A stretch of 64,000 nucleotides of DNA from Dermatophilus congolensis (GCF_900447215.1 NZ_UFYA01000001.1:2542001-2606000); one strand, 5' to 3'. Shown: positions 9,095 through 18,637, counted from the first letter of the stretch. Notes: generated from the letters alone by a model not told the origin. Made by a program: numbers and translations.

Positions 9095-9698
9095 GTCGGT
9101 GCAAGGTGTTGGTAGTTCTGGTGGGCAGGTGCCTGATGATTTGGTGGTTCTTGCTGAGGAGACGGCGTTGGAGGCGCGCACATTCTTGGCGGCTGCTCGT
9201 GGTGTGGCTGGTGGTGCTTCGCCGGAAACGGCGATTCCGTTGCTGTTACTTGCGGTGTCGCAGGTTTTGGTGACGGGTGCGCGGTTGGGCGCGATTATGG
9301 ATGTTGTGCCGTTTGAGCGCTTTGAGCCTGATTTGGGTAGTCAGGAGGATGTTGATGACATCCGGGATGGGCTGGCGGCGTTGTTGCGGGGAATTGATGA
9401 GTATGTGGATGTGGTGGATCCACTGCTGCGTGGGGACGTAGTGAGTGGAAGTTTGAGTGGCGATATCGCCGACGTGGCCTCGGATTTGATGCATGGGTTG
9501 CGCCATCACGCTGAAGGGGCGGTATCGGAGGCGTTGTGGTGGTGGCAGTTCAGTTATTTGGCGACGTGGGGGTCGCGGGCGGCGAGTGCGTTGCGAGTGT
9601 TGCAGTCGTTGTTGGCGCATATTCGGTTGGATGCCGATGAAGACGCGATTGCGCAGGCGCAGTTTGAGGCTTTGCATGCTGATGAACAGCAGGGTTGA
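9087..9698 (+). CDS. DUF5063 domain protein downstream of recR
   Basis: This 203-residue, mostly helical, acidic protein matches the DUF5063 family that follows recR in many actinobacteria. Recognisable blocks are [28 protein letters not shown] and [19 protein letters not shown]. It has no signal peptide or catalytic motif that I can name. ATG at 9087 lies within the end of recR. A terminator follows the stop codon. Confidence 0.82.
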   Translation: MSESVQGVGSSGGQVPDDLVVLAEETALEARTFLAAARGVAGGASPETAIPLLLLAVSQVLVTGARLGAIMDVVPFERFEPDLGSQEDVDDIRDGLAALLRGIDEYVDVVDPLLRGDVVSGSLSGDIADVASDLMHGLRHHAEGAVSEALWWWQFSYLATWGSRAASALRVLQSLLAHIRLDADEDAIAQAQFEALHADEQQG

Positions 9699-9708
9699 GT
9701 CTAGTTCG

Positions 9709-9740
9709 GCCCGGTTCCGCGGGGCGGTGCCGGGCTTTTT
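9709..9740 (+). terminator. Terminator of the plsC-recR-DUF5063 group
   Basis: GCCCGG pairs with CCGGGC around a GC-rich loop that can pair further, followed by TTTTT. Confidence 0.8.
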
Positions 9741-9751
9741 GCTGCCGGGGG

Positions 9752-11089
9752 TCAGGTGTTGGTGGGGGCGTGGTGGATGGTGTGTTCGCCGTATGCGGCT
9801 GGGCCGGGGATTTTGAGTCGTCGGGTGGTGTAGGCAGTGGCGGTGGCGCCTATGAGAGCCCAGATTGCCAGAGAGATGGGCCAGTGTGGTGTGAGTTTTT
9901 CTGCTTGTTGTGTGGTGGTGCGGTGTTGTTCAGTGATGGTTGCGCGGATTTTTTCAGTGGGGGTGGGGGGTGTGTTTTGTGTGTGTTCGGTGGGGCGGCT
10001 GGGCAGGGGGCATTCGTCGATGGTGGGTGGGGTGGGTGGGGTGGCGCGAGTGGTGCGGATTGCGGTGCGTAGGGCGGTGAGGGGCTCGAAGGCGAGGGTG
10101 CGGGGGATGTGGGGGGCGGCGTCGGCGAGGGTGATGAAGGGTTGGGGGAGTAGGAGCCACCAGATGTGGTCGGGGCGGTTGCGGTGGCGGGTGGTGTTGG
10201 TGACTGTGCAGGTGATGAACTGTTCGGGGTGGTGTCCGTTGGTGGTGTGCAGGGGGGTGCTGGTTGCGACGTGGGCGTTGGCGGCTTCGTTGGTCAGGGG
10301 TAGGAGTGCGGAGAAGAGGAGTACGGGGGTGAGTATGAGTGCGCCGGTGATGGTGATGGCGGTGAAAGAGGCGAGGGCGCGGTGGGCGATGAGGGTGGCC
10401 GTTGCTGAGCCGAGGCAGGTGAGGGTCCATCCGGTGATGGCGAGGGTGAGCAGGGTTCCGGTGAGGTCGAGTGGGTTGGCGTTGCCTAGGAGGGTGCCGA
10501 TAGCTAGGGCGGGGGTAGCGATGAGGAGTAGGAGTGTGTATTGGGTGGTGGTGGCGAGGGTGGTGCCCCAGGAGATGGTGCGAGGGGTGAATCCGGTGAG
10601 GCGGAACATGTCGAGTAGGCCGGTGGCGCGGGTACGGGCCAGGGGGGTGACGCCGAGGATGGGGGCGAGGATGAGGGTGGTGATGAGGGTGGTCGTTGCG
10701 GTGATGCTGTGTAGGAGGGTGGGGGCGTTGGTGCCGGTGGTGGCGAGTGCGAGCAGGAGGAATCCGTAGATGAGTGCGGTCCAGGTGGCGGTGATGGTCC
10801 AGGTAAGGCGGGTTCGGGCGGTGGTGCGTAGTTCGAGTGCGGCGATGTGTGTGATGGCGGTGAGGGTGTGTCGCCGGGCTGGGGTGTTTAGGGGTGGGGG
10901 GATGGGGGTGCGGGGTAGGGCGTCGGTGAGGCGGGCGATGCCGGTGTGAGGGGTTCGGTTGTCGCTGCGGGTGGTGGCGGGTTTGGGGGCGTGTTGGGTT
11001 TTGCGTTGGGTTTTTTCTGCTTTGCGACGGTCGGTGGTCCAGCGCCATTCGCGGGTGCGTTTGGTGCGTTTGGGTAGGCGTAGTTTCAC
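9752..11089 (-). CDS. ABC transporter permease-like membrane protein
   Basis: The open frame extends far upstream, but GTG at 11089 is the likely start: it overlaps the stop of the ATPase gene as GTGA. The 445-residue product has a strongly basic N-terminal 30 residues and at least six hydrophobic segments, including a pair after RTRLTWTITAT, a pair around LTPLAR/TTQYTLLLLIATP, a pair around LLTLAITGW and ITGALILTPVLL, and one near the C-terminus (ISLAIWALIGA). A long Thr/Pro-rich hydrophilic loop precedes the last segment. This is the layout of ABC-2-type permeases. Substrate unknown. It forms an operon with the ATPase gene. Confidence 0.72.
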   Translation of the reverse strand: MKLRLPKRTKRTREWRWTTDRRKAEKTQRKTQHAPKPATTRSDNRTPHTGIARLTDALPRTPIPPPLNTPARRHTLTAITHIAALELRTTARTRLTWTITATWTALIYGFLLLALATTGTNAPTLLHSITATTTLITTLILAPILGVTPLARTRATGLLDMFRLTGFTPRTISWGTTLATTTQYTLLLLIATPALAIGTLLGNANPLDLTGTLLTLAITGWTLTCLGSATATLIAHRALASFTAITITGALILTPVLLFSALLPLTNEAANAHVATSTPLHTTNGHHPEQFITCTVTNTTRHRNRPDHIWWLLLPQPFITLADAAPHIPRTLAFEPLTALRTAIRTTRATPPTPPTIDECPLPSRPTEHTQNTPPTPTEKIRATITEQHRTTTQQAEKLTPHWPISLAIWALIGATATAYTTRRLKIPGPAAYGEHTIHHAPTNT

Positions 11090-12081
11090 GGGGTGGCCTC
11101 GTGGCCGTGGATGGTGGGGGTTTCGTTGAGTGGGGTGTGGGTGGTGTTGCTGGGGCCGAATCCGTAGACGGGTACGCCTGATCGGGTGAGGGCGTTGAGT
11201 AGGGCGGTGGCTTCGCGTTCGTGGGTCATGGCGACGTCGACGGCGGCGCGGTGGGTGAGGCGGCCATCGGGGGTGGGCACGTCTTCGTAGTCGACTCCGT
11301 TGGCGTTGAGGGTGGTGCGGAGGATGTCGCCGTCGAGGCTGACGATGCGCCAGCGGTGACCGTTGGTGGTGTGGAGTTCGTGTGATCCGGTGATGCGGCC
11401 GTGGTCGATGGTGACGCAGCGGTGTGCGACTTCGTCGAGGAGCCAGGGGTCGGGGGCGGTGGCAAGGATTGCTGTTCCGCGGTGGGCTTCGGCGCGTAGG
11501 TGGTCGGCGATGTGTGCGCGGTCGTCGCTGTCGAGTCCGGTGAGTGGTTCGTCTAGGAGGAGGACGGCGGGGTTGTGGATGGTGGCGCAGGCAAGCATGA
11601 GGAGGGTTTGGGTTGCCAGGGGCAGGGTGCTGGCGTGTGTGTCTGCGACGTGGGTGAGGTTCATTCGTTCGATGAGTTCGTTGGTGCGTAGGCGTCCGGT
11701 GCGTTCGGGTAGGCGGTGTCCGATGGTGAAGGTGCGTAGGAGTTCGCGGGGGGTGACTGGGCCGAGGTTGGTGCGGGTGGCTGGGAGCCAGCCGGTGTGT
11801 GCGCGGGCTTGTTGGGGGTGTGTGGTGGGGTCGATGCCAGCGATGCGGATGGTGCCGGAGGTGGGGCGTAGGATTCCTGCGGCTACGCGCATGAGGGTGG
11901 TTTTTCCGGATCCGGCTGGTCCGGTTAATGCTGTGATGGTGCCGGGTAGAACGCCTAGGCGGGTGTGGTCGAGGATGGTGCGTTTTCGGTGGGTGAGCAC
12001 GATGTTGGTGAGTTGCAGGCCGGGTTCGTCGGTGTTTCCGCTGGTGTGGGTGCTGGGTTCTTTCTCGGCGACGTTGTTCAT
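11086..12081 (-). CDS. ABC transporter ATP-binding protein with lost signature motif
   Basis: The 331-residue protein has Walker A GPAGSGKTT (about 50), and Walker B with D-loop VLLLDEPLTGLD (about 170). The signature motif LSGGQ reads LPLAT, and the H-loop His is absent (ATAPDPW). An extra C-terminal domain of about 90 residues follows. It probably binds ATP, but normal sandwich-dimer hydrolysis is doubtful. ATG at 12081 is used; the gene overlaps the permease start by 4 bp. About 220 bp separate it from the divergent lysC. An ABC pair of this kind often acts in export or in self-protection, but no substrate can be named. Confidence 0.75.
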   Translation of the reverse strand: MNNVAEKEPSTHTSGNTDEPGLQLTNIVLTHRKRTILDHTRLGVLPGTITALTGPAGSGKTTLMRVAAGILRPTSGTIRIAGIDPTTHPQQARAHTGWLPATRTNLGPVTPRELLRTFTIGHRLPERTGRLRTNELIERMNLTHVADTHASTLPLATQTLLMLACATIHNPAVLLLDEPLTGLDSDDRAHIADHLRAEAHRGTAILATAPDPWLLDEVAHRCVTIDHGRITGSHELHTTNGHRWRIVSLDGDILRTTLNANGVDYEDVPTPDGRLTHRAAVDVAMTHEREATALLNALTRSGVPVYGFGPSNTTHTPLNETPTIHGHEATP

Positions 12082-12303
12082 GCGACCTTCTGAGGCGTGA
12101 GGGTCTCCCCTGACCGGGTTTGTGGTTCATGTGTTTATCGGCGGGGTGTTGTTGTGTGTGAGGGTTTTTGGTGGGTTTTTGGTGGGTTTTTTGGATGGGG
12201 GTGGGTGGGGTTGGTTGGATGGTCAGGCGGTGGTGTGAATTGTGTGGAGCTTTAGACTTGGCGCGAATTGTCGCGTTGTCTGCGTTGGAGAGGCGTGTAG
12301 TCC

Positions 12304-13575
12304 ATGAGTTTGGTGGTGCAGAAGTACGGCGGTTCGTCGGTGGCGGATGCTGAGAGTGTTAAGCGTGTTGCGCGGCGGATTGTGGAGACTAAGCGCGCAG
12401 GCAACGATGTGTGTGTTGTCGTCTCGGCGATGGGGGACACGACGGATGATTTGATGGATCTTGCGCAGGAGGTGACTCCGCTTCCTCCGGCGCGTGAGCT
12501 GGATATGTTGCTGACTGCGGGTGAGCGCATTTCGATGGCTGTGTTGGCGATGGCTATTGAGGCGTTGGGGCATTCGGCGCAGTCGTTTACGGGATCGCAG
12601 GCTGGTGTGATCACGGATGAGGTGCATGGTCGGGCGAGCATTATTGATGTGACCCCTGGCCGGATTCAGTCGGCGTTGGCTGAGGGCCATATCGCGATTG
12701 TGGCTGGTTTCCAGGGAGTTTCGCAGACGACGAAGAACATCACGACGTTGGGTCGGGGTGGTTCGGATACGACGGCGGTGGCTTTGGCTGCGGCGTTGGG
12801 TGCGGACGTGTGCGAGATCTATTCGGATGTTGATGGTGTTTTCACGGCTGATCCGCGGATTGTGCCGAAGGCGCGTCGTCTCGAGCGTGTCTCCACAGAG
12901 GAGATGATGGAGATGGCGGCTTCTGGCGCGAAGATTCTCATGTTGCGTTGTGTGGAGTACGCGCGTCGTTTCAATGTTCCGATTCACGTTCGCTCGTCGT
13001 TCTCGCATAAGACGGGCACCATCATCACTGACGAGCCTCGAGGAGGAGACGCTGTGGAGGAGCCGTTGATTACGGGGGTGGCGCATGATCGTGGCCAGGC
13101 AAAGGTCACGATTACTGCGGTGCCGGATATTCCTGGGAAGGCTGCGAGTATTTTCCAGGTGGTTTCGGAGGCGCAGGGCAACATCGACATGATTGTGCAG
13201 AATGTGTCTACGTCGAAGGCTGGTACGACGGATATTTCGTTCACGTTGCCGATGGCTGATGGTGACCGGACTGTTCAGGCTCTGGATCAAGTGCGTGAGC
13301 AGATCGGCTTTGAGAACATTTTTTACGACGACCAGATTGGTAAGTTGTCGCTGGTGGGTGAGGGTATGCGTTCTCACCCGGGTGTTTCTGCAACCTTGTT
13401 TGCTGCGTTGGCTTCGGCTGGGATCAACATTGAGATGATTTCGACCTCGGAGATCCGTGTTTCGGTGGTGACACGGGATGATCAGTTGGATGAGGCTGTG
13501 CGTGCTGTGCATTCAGCGTTTGGTCTCGATGATGAGCAGGTTCAGGCGGTCGTGTACGGCGGTACTGGTCGCTGA
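12304..13575 (+). CDS. lysC: Aspartate kinase (alpha subunit)
   Basis: The 423-residue protein phosphorylates aspartate, the first step to lysine, threonine, methionine and diaminopimelate. The N-terminal kinase domain has KYGGSSV (7-13) and GRGGSDTTA (about 152), and two ACT domains follow from about residue 265 ([12 protein letters not shown] and GVSATLF), which bind the feedback inhibitors. ATG at 12304 is used. In actinobacteria asd normally follows lysC; here the next gene is convergent kup, so asd is elsewhere. An in-frame internal start at 13054 gives the beta subunit. Confidence 0.95.
   Translation: MSLVVQKYGGSSVADAESVKRVARRIVETKRAGNDVCVVVSAMGDTTDDLMDLAQEVTPLPPARELDMLLTAGERISMAVLAMAIEALGHSAQSFTGSQAGVITDEVHGRASIIDVTPGRIQSALAEGHIAIVAGFQGVSQTTKNITTLGRGGSDTTAVALAAALGADVCEIYSDVDGVFTADPRIVPKARRLERVSTEEMMEMAASGAKILMLRCVEYARRFNVPIHVRSSFSHKTGTIITDEPRGGDAVEEPLITGVAHDRGQAKVTITAVPDIPGKAASIFQVVSEAQGNIDMIVQNVSTSKAGTTDISFTLPMADGDRTVQALDQVREQIGFENIFYDDQIGKLSLVGEGMRSHPGVSATLFAALASAGINIEMISTSEIRVSVVTRDDQLDEAVRAVHSAFGLDDEQVQAVVYGGTGR
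13041..13056 (+). promoter_or_regulatory. Internal ribosome binding site and GTG start of the aspartokinase beta subunit
   Basis: AGGAGGAG at 13041-13048 lies five bases before an in-frame GTG at 13054, codon 251 of lysC. Corynebacterium LysC makes its beta subunit from the equivalent codon (about 250), and the protein after it ([12 protein letters not shown]) aligns with that beta N-terminus. The product would be the 173-residue ACT-domain regulatory chain. Confidence 0.8.
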
Positions 13576-13595
13576 TTTGGTAGTAGCTGTGTGAG

Positions 13596-13633
13596 GCAGC
13601 GGTGTCACGATAGTTCGTGGCGCCGCTGCTTTG
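13596..13633. terminator. Hairpin between convergent lysC and kup
   Basis: GCAGCGG pairs with CCGCTGC, with an inner TCACGA/TCGTGG stem; a short T-rich stretch follows on the + strand. It can serve both genes. Confidence 0.6.
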
Positions 13634-13648
13634 TTGTGTGGTGGCGGG

Positions 13649-15558
13649 CTATAGGTACATGGATCCGCCAAGGATTGCGGTGCGATGGGGTGGTAGGTGG
13701 AAGGCTTCAGCGCGGCTGCCTGCGTTGCGGTTGAGAAAGATGAACAGGCCGCGGCGGATGCGGGTGAGTTTGTTGTAGTTGTGGTCGGGGTGAATGTGCA
13801 GTACGGAGAGGAAGTAGCGGGCTTCGTCGGCGTCGTAGGTGAAGTGGGGGTCTTTGCCCGCGCTCCAGGCGAGGTTGTGGGGCACATCGCGGGAGTCGTT
13901 GAAGCCTAGGCGGATGCGTATGGTCACGATGCCATCGTCTTCGGTGCCGATGTCGGTCACGGTGACCCGGTCGTTGTGGCGTACGTGAGGGATGTTGGTG
14001 GTTTCGACGGTGACGATGGCGATGTTTTCGTGAAGGACGTGGTTGAAGCGGAGATTTTCTTTGAGGGCGAGGGGGACGGTTTCGAGGTTGTGGTGTAGGT
14101 AGATCGCTTGTCCTGGGACGCGGGGGATGCCTTTGTCGGAAATTTTTTCCAGCCAGGTCAGGAGATTGGTTTCGAGGCTGGCTCTGCGCTTGTTGGCCAG
14201 GTAGGCGCCGCGCATCCAGGTGGTCATGATGATGAGGATGATGGTGGCGATGACGATGGGTAGCCAGCCGCCGTGGATGATTTTGGTGAGGTTGGCGGCG
14301 AAGTAGAGCAGTTCCAGGCTGCCGATGAGTGTCGTGATGGGGGCGATGACCCAGGCGGGCCAGTTCCAGCAGCGGTGGGCGAGCATGGTGAATAGGACGG
14401 TGGTGAGGATAAGGGTTCCGGTGACGGCTAGGCCGTAGGCGTTGGCGAGGGCTGCGGAGCTGCGGAAGCTGAGGATGAGGATGGCTACGCCGATGGCCAG
14501 GGTGGTGTTGATGATGGGTACGTAGATTTGTCCGCCTTCTTCTCGGGAGGTGTGGCGGATGGCGAAGTGGGGTAGGAGGCCGAGGTTGAGGGCTTGTTGT
14601 GATACGGAGAAGGCTCCGGAGATGACGGCTTGGGATGCGATGACGGTGGCTGCGGTGGCGAGGATGACTACGGGGATGAGCAGTGGGGTCGGGACAAGGT
14701 GGAAGAAGGGGGAGTCGATGGCGGCGGGGTTAGTGAGGATGAGGGCGCATTGGCCGAGGTAGTTGAGTAGGAGGCAGGGAAAGACGATGAAGAACCAGGC
14801 TTTGCGGATTGGGGGTGCGCCGAAGTGGCCCATGTCGGCGTAGAGGGCTTCGGCGCCGGTGATGGTGAGGACTGCTGCGCCGAGGGCGATGAAGGCGACG
14901 GCGGGGCGGTCGAGGGCGAAGTAGATTGCCCAGGTGGGGGAGAGGCCTTGTAGGACGGCTGGGTGGGTGAAGATGTGGGGGATTCCGAGGGCGGCGATGG
15001 TGAGGAACCAGAGCATCATGACTGGTCCGAAGGCTTTGCCGACGGCGTGGGTGCCTTTGTGTTGTAGGGCGAAGAGGATGGTGAGGATGATCAGGGACAG
15101 GGGGACTACGAGGGTTTCGGCGGTGGGGTCGATGATGGCGAGTCCTTCGACGGCGCTCATGACGGAGATGGCGGGTGTGATGAGGGAGTCGCCGTAGAAG
15201 AGTGCGGCGCCGAGGATGCCTAGCAGGGTGGCGGTGTAGATGTGTCGGGGGTTGCGGTAGATCCTGCGTAGGAGCGCGGTGAGGGTGAGGATGCCGCCTT
15301 CGCCGTTGTTGTCGGCGCGCATGACTAGTGCGATGTATTTGATGGACACCACGATGGTGATGGACCACACTACGAGGGAAAGCACTCCGTAAACGTCTTC
15401 GGTGGTGGCTGCGACAGCGTTGTGGTCTGTGGAGAAGACTGTTTGGAGGGCGTAGAGGGGGCTTGGCCGATGTCGCCGAAGACGACGCCGAGAGCGCTCA
15501 GGAGAACGGTTACGCCGTGTTTGTGGGGCGTGGTGTCCTCGTTCTCTGTGGTGTTCAC
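13649..15558 (-). pseudogene. kup: Kup potassium transporter, single-base frameshift near the N-terminus
   Basis: The body is a Kup/HAK/KUP K+ uptake permease: about twelve membrane segments, with NNGEGG, GDSLITPAISVMSAVEG and a C-terminal cytosolic domain, all intact. The proper start is GTG at 15558 (VNTTENED), and this frame runs to GVVFGDIG. The next expected residues TSPLYALQTVF are found only in another frame. The bases after the Gly codon are CAAGC before CCC CTC TAC; one added A (ACA AGC) would restore GDIGTSPLYALQ exactly. So one base is missing at about 15461-15468. It may be a real knockout or an assembly error. A GTG at 15574 in the downstream frame would bypass the shift but gives a non-family N-terminus. 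Confidence 0.85.
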
Positions 15559-15577
15559 TGCTGCATGGTGTCACTGA

Positions 15578-16783
15578 GTGCGATTAGTTGCTGCTCATGT
15601 TGGGTGTGCTTGTGTGCAACGGTGCGGTGGCTGGGGGAGCGAGTCTGCGCGGAAGGTGTTTTTATCTGCGGCACGATTAGCAATTGTGTTTACTCACACT
15701 GTTATTCCTGTTGTTGAGCGGGTTGCTCCGGTTGTCGCTTTCCTTGTGACGGTCACTGTCTTGGCTGATGTGGCTCAGCGTGTGGGTGTTTTTGATGTTG
15801 CTGCTCGCTGGATTGCGGGGTGGGGGCGGGGTCGTACGTTTCTTTTGTGGTGGTTGTTTTCTGTTTTTGCTGTCGTTACTACTGTTTTTCTTTCTCTTGA
15901 TACGACGGCTGTGTTGTTGACGCCGGTGGCGCTTGCGTTGGCTAGGCAGGTGGGTGTGCCGGTGCGGCCGTTTGTGGTGACGACGTTATGGGTTGCCAAT
16001 ACGGGGTCGTTGTTGTTGCCGGTGTCGAATTTGACGAATCTTATGGCGGTGGATCGTTTTGCCCGGTGGGGGTTGGGGCATGGGGATTATGTGGCGTTGG
16101 CGTTATGGCCCGGGTGTGTGGCGATTGTGGTGACGTTGGTGTGTGTGGTTGTGATGTATCCGGCGCTGGTGTCGGGCAGGTATGGGGTGGTGCCTGCTGG
16201 TGAGGGGTGTGATCGGGTTTTGTTGCTGGTGGGGTTTGTGGTGTGTGGGGCAGTGGGGCCTGCGTTTGCGGTGGGGGTGGAGCCGTGGTTGGTCTCGTCG
16301 GTGGGTGTTGTGGTGTTGGTGGGTGCGGTGTTGGTGCGGGATGCGGGGTTGTTGCGTGGGGTGGGGGTGCCGTGGGGGATGGCGTTGGGGTTTGTGGTGT
16401 TGTCGGTGCTGGTTGGTTGGTTTGAGGGTGTGGGTGGTTTGGGTTGGTTGGGTGGGGTTTTGGGGTCTGCAGAGGGTGTGGGTGGGTTGTTGCGGGTGGC
16501 TGGTGTGACGGCGTTGTTGGCGAATGTGGTGAACAATTTGCCTGCGTATTTGGCGGTGGAGGGGGTGGTTCCGGGTGATGCGGTGGGGTTGATGGCGGTG
16601 TTGGTGGGGGCGAATGTGGGGCCGTTGGTGACGCCGTGGGGGTCGTTGGCGACGTTGTTGTGGCTGCAGCGGTGTTCGGCTGCGGGAGTGAAGTGGAATG
16701 TGTGGCGGTTGGGGGGTGCTGGGGTGGTGTGTGCGGGGTGCGCGGTTGTTGCGGCGACGGTGGTGTTGGGTGTGGTGGGGTGA
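15578..16783 (+). CDS. ArsB/SLC13-type anion permease
   Basis: The product (up to 401 residues) is a polytopic membrane protein of the ion-transporter superfamily that includes ArsB and SLC13 carriers. Two similar halves each hold a re-entrant Asn-containing motif: NTGSLLLPVSNLTNLMA in the first, and NVVNNLPAYLA followed by NVGPLVTPWGS in the second. The start is uncertain: GTG codons at about 15656 and 15689 would remove a non-hydrophobic leader and suit the family better than 15578. No arsR or arsC is nearby, so the substrate is unknown. The coding strand is extremely G/T-rich. Confidence 0.75.
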   Translation: MRLVAAHVGCACVQRCGGWGSESARKVFLSAARLAIVFTHTVIPVVERVAPVVAFLVTVTVLADVAQRVGVFDVAARWIAGWGRGRTFLLWWLFSVFAVVTTVFLSLDTTAVLLTPVALALARQVGVPVRPFVVTTLWVANTGSLLLPVSNLTNLMAVDRFARWGLGHGDYVALALWPGCVAIVVTLVCVVVMYPALVSGRYGVVPAGEGCDRVLLLVGFVVCGAVGPAFAVGVEPWLVSSVGVVVLVGAVLVRDAGLLRGVGVPWGMALGFVVLSVLVGWFEGVGGLGWLGGVLGSAEGVGGLLRVAGVTALLANVVNNLPAYLAVEGVVPGDAVGLMAVLVGANVGPLVTPWGSLATLLWLQRCSAAGVKWNVWRLGGAGVVCAGCAVVAATVVLGVVG

Positions 16784-16790
16784 GGGGGGG

Positions 16791-17312
16791 TTATTTGGGT
16801 TGGTTGGGTGTGGTGGTGCAGGCGGCCCAGAGGCCGCGTTGTGCTTTTTGGGCTTCTTTTTGGGCTGCGGTGTAGGCGGGTTGGTAGCGGTATGGGGGTT
16901 TGGTGGTGGTGGCGTGGACGTATCCGTCGTTGATGAGGTTTTGGGCGACGTTGGTTCCGTCTGAGGTGAATATGTGGCGTAATAGGTGGCCTTGGGGGTC
17001 GCGGTTGCTGTAGGTGGGGTCTGCCTCGAGGCGTACGGCGGTGGCTTCGATGAATCGGCGTATGCGGTTGGTGGCTTCTTGGGTGTAGCAGCTAGTGCCT
17101 GGGGGAGTGCTGATTCCGATGAGACGGATGTGTTCGGTGGTGCCGTCGAGGTCAACTTTGATGATGTTGCCGTCGGTGATGCCGGTGACGTGGGCGAGGT
17201 GGTCGGTGCTGGATGCGGCTGAAGCGATGGGGTTGATTTTGCAGGCGCTGAGGAAGGCGAGGCTTAGGAGCGCGGTGGTAGTGCAGAGGAGATGTGTGTT
17301 GTTCGCCTTCAC
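16791..17312 (-). CDS. Nuclease-like (SNase-fold) lipoprotein with lost catalytic residues
   Basis: The 173-residue precursor has a signal peptide ending in a lipobox (LSAC, Cys at about 24), so it should be a membrane-anchored lipoprotein. The mature part follows the staphylococcal-nuclease pattern: HVTGITDGNIIKV, IRLIGISTPPG, then GYVHATT and AQKEAQKAQRGLW. Of the catalytic set (Asp21, Arg35, Asp40, Glu43, Arg87), only the Arg of IRLIGI is kept; the others are Asn, Ser, Pro and His. It probably binds rather than cleaves. GTG at 17312 follows GGAG by seven bases. It is tail-to-tail with the anion permease, 7 bp apart. Confidence 0.75.
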   Translation of the reverse strand: MKANNTHLLCTTTALLSLAFLSACKINPIASAASSTDHLAHVTGITDGNIIKVDLDGTTEHIRLIGISTPPGTSCYTQEATNRIRRFIEATAVRLEADPTYSNRDPQGHLLRHIFTSDGTNVAQNLINDGYVHATTTKPPYRYQPAYTAAQKEAQKAQRGLWAACTTTPNQPK

Positions 17313-17387
17313 TCTTTAACTCCATCACATCGCGTGTGCAGGGTAACCGGTGTGGTTCGGGTGTGGGATGGGTTGGGCATCAGGGTG

Positions 17388-17425
17388 CTGAAAGGGCCCC
17401 TCACCTAGGTGAGGGGCCCTTTCAG
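17388..17425 (-). terminator. 38-bp perfect palindrome after tRNA-Pro
   Basis: CTGAAAGGGCCCCTCACCT is followed directly by its exact reverse complement. It starts four bases after the tRNA CCA end on the minus strand and should act as its terminator, although no long T run follows. Confidence 0.8.
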
Positions 17426-17428
17426 AGT

Positions 17429-17505
<77 letters not shown>

Positions 17506-17599
17506 AGGATGCTGTGGACTTAGTCCCAGCGACTCCCAACGTTAACGCACGTGGGTGCTTTTCTCCCAATCGGTCTGCTTTGGCAGCAGATGACGCTGT

Positions 17600-18532
17600 T
17601 CAGTGCTCTCGTGGGGTAAGAGTCAACAGTGATGCTTCGGGACGTGCCGCGATACGGATTGGAACGAACGGGGAGGTACCCAATCCGCCGGAGACATGAA
17701 GCCAGGCTGCTTCGGCTGGTGCGTGGGAAGAATCGATTCCGTTCGCTCCCTCCCACCAACGCGATAATCCTTTAACCCGGCGCGTATCCAAGTCACAGTT
17801 AGTGACGATGGCGCCGTAGCCCGGAATTGCTAACTGCCCGCCGTGGGTGTGGCCAGCGAACATCAGGTCCACTCCTTCGGCGGTCATCGCCTCGAGCACA
17901 CGTGTGTAAGGGGCGTGAAGTAGACCTAGTTTTAGATCTGGGGTCGGATGTTCTGGTGCGGCCGGAATCTGGTGGAACATGTCGTACTTCAGGTGAGGGT
18001 CATCGACACCGACCAGCGCGATTTCTACGCCTTTGACGGTGAGGTGGCCGCGGGCGTTCGATAGGTCACGCCATCCCATCTCACCTAGCCCAAGAACAAG
18101 TGCCTCCGTAGGTAGACGTTTCGAACTTGGTGTTGGCTCGGACTTCAGCAGATATTTCATTGGATTGCGCGCAGCAGGGGCGAAATAGTCGTTCGACCCC
18201 AACACGAACGCACCAGGCAGGCGCAGTAATGGCTCTAGCAAATCCAACACCACAGGGACCGAGTCAGGGTGAGAGATGTGATCACCGGTGTCAATGACCA
18301 GATCAGGTTCCAGGTCAACGAGACCGGCGATCCATTCCTGCTTGCGCAGCTGCCAAGGCATCATGTGGATGTCAGACAGATGGAGAACTCGGATCTGTGG
18401 TGCCCCGGGTGGAAGAACAGGCACCGTGAAACGACGGAGCGTGAAATTGTTGCGTTCTACAAAAGCTCCGTAGGCGGCAGTTCCAACGGCTGCGGCCGCC
18501 AAAGCAGCGGCTCCTCGCATGAGTGTGTTCAT
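17600..18532 (-). CDS. Membrane-anchored metallophosphoesterase
   Basis: The 310-residue protein has an N-terminal hydrophobic segment (about 6-25), then a calcineurin-like phosphoesterase domain. Metal-binding motifs are in order: HLSDIHMMP (about 49), DTGDHI (about 81), GSNDYF where GNHD is usual (about 112), and FAGHTHGGQ (about 220). The family includes YkuE-type enzymes. It is 105 bp downstream of ponA on the same strand, an arrangement common in actinobacteria. Confidence 0.88.
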   Translation of the reverse strand: MNTLMRGAAALAAAAVGTAAYGAFVERNNFTLRRFTVPVLPPGAPQIRVLHLSDIHMMPWQLRKQEWIAGLVDLEPDLVIDTGDHISHPDSVPVVLDLLEPLLRLPGAFVLGSNDYFAPAARNPMKYLLKSEPTPSSKRLPTEALVLGLGEMGWRDLSNARGHLTVKGVEIALVGVDDPHLKYDMFHQIPAAPEHPTPDLKLGLLHAPYTRVLEAMTAEGVDLMFAGHTHGGQLAIPGYGAIVTNCDLDTRRVKGLSRWWEGANGIDSSHAPAEAAWLHVSGGLGTSPFVPIRIAARPEASLLTLTPREH

Positions 18533-18559
18533 CGTTAACCATCTTGACAGATGTAGTGA

Positions 18560-18595
18560 TGGGGGCGCCTACACTGATAGGTGCCAGCGCCCCCA
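18560..18595 (-). terminator. Hairpin between ponA and the phosphoesterase gene
   Basis: TGGGGGCG pairs with CGCCCCCA, with a CCT/AGG inner pairing. There is no clear T run, so it may only attenuate transcription. Confidence 0.45.
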
Positions 18596-18637
18596 AACTG
18601 CATCTACACGTTATCTACACGTTTTTTCTTTTGCGGG

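Noticed and set aside
11090-12130. Upstream extension of the ABC permease frame
   Set aside because: It runs through the ATPase gene in another frame and reads as Arg/His/Pro-rich shadow; the GTGA overlap at 11086-11089 gives a good start.
12223-13512. Minus-strand frame of 429 codons opposite lysC
   Set aside because: It is antisense to an intact, conserved lysC and has only Arg/His-rich shadow sequence.
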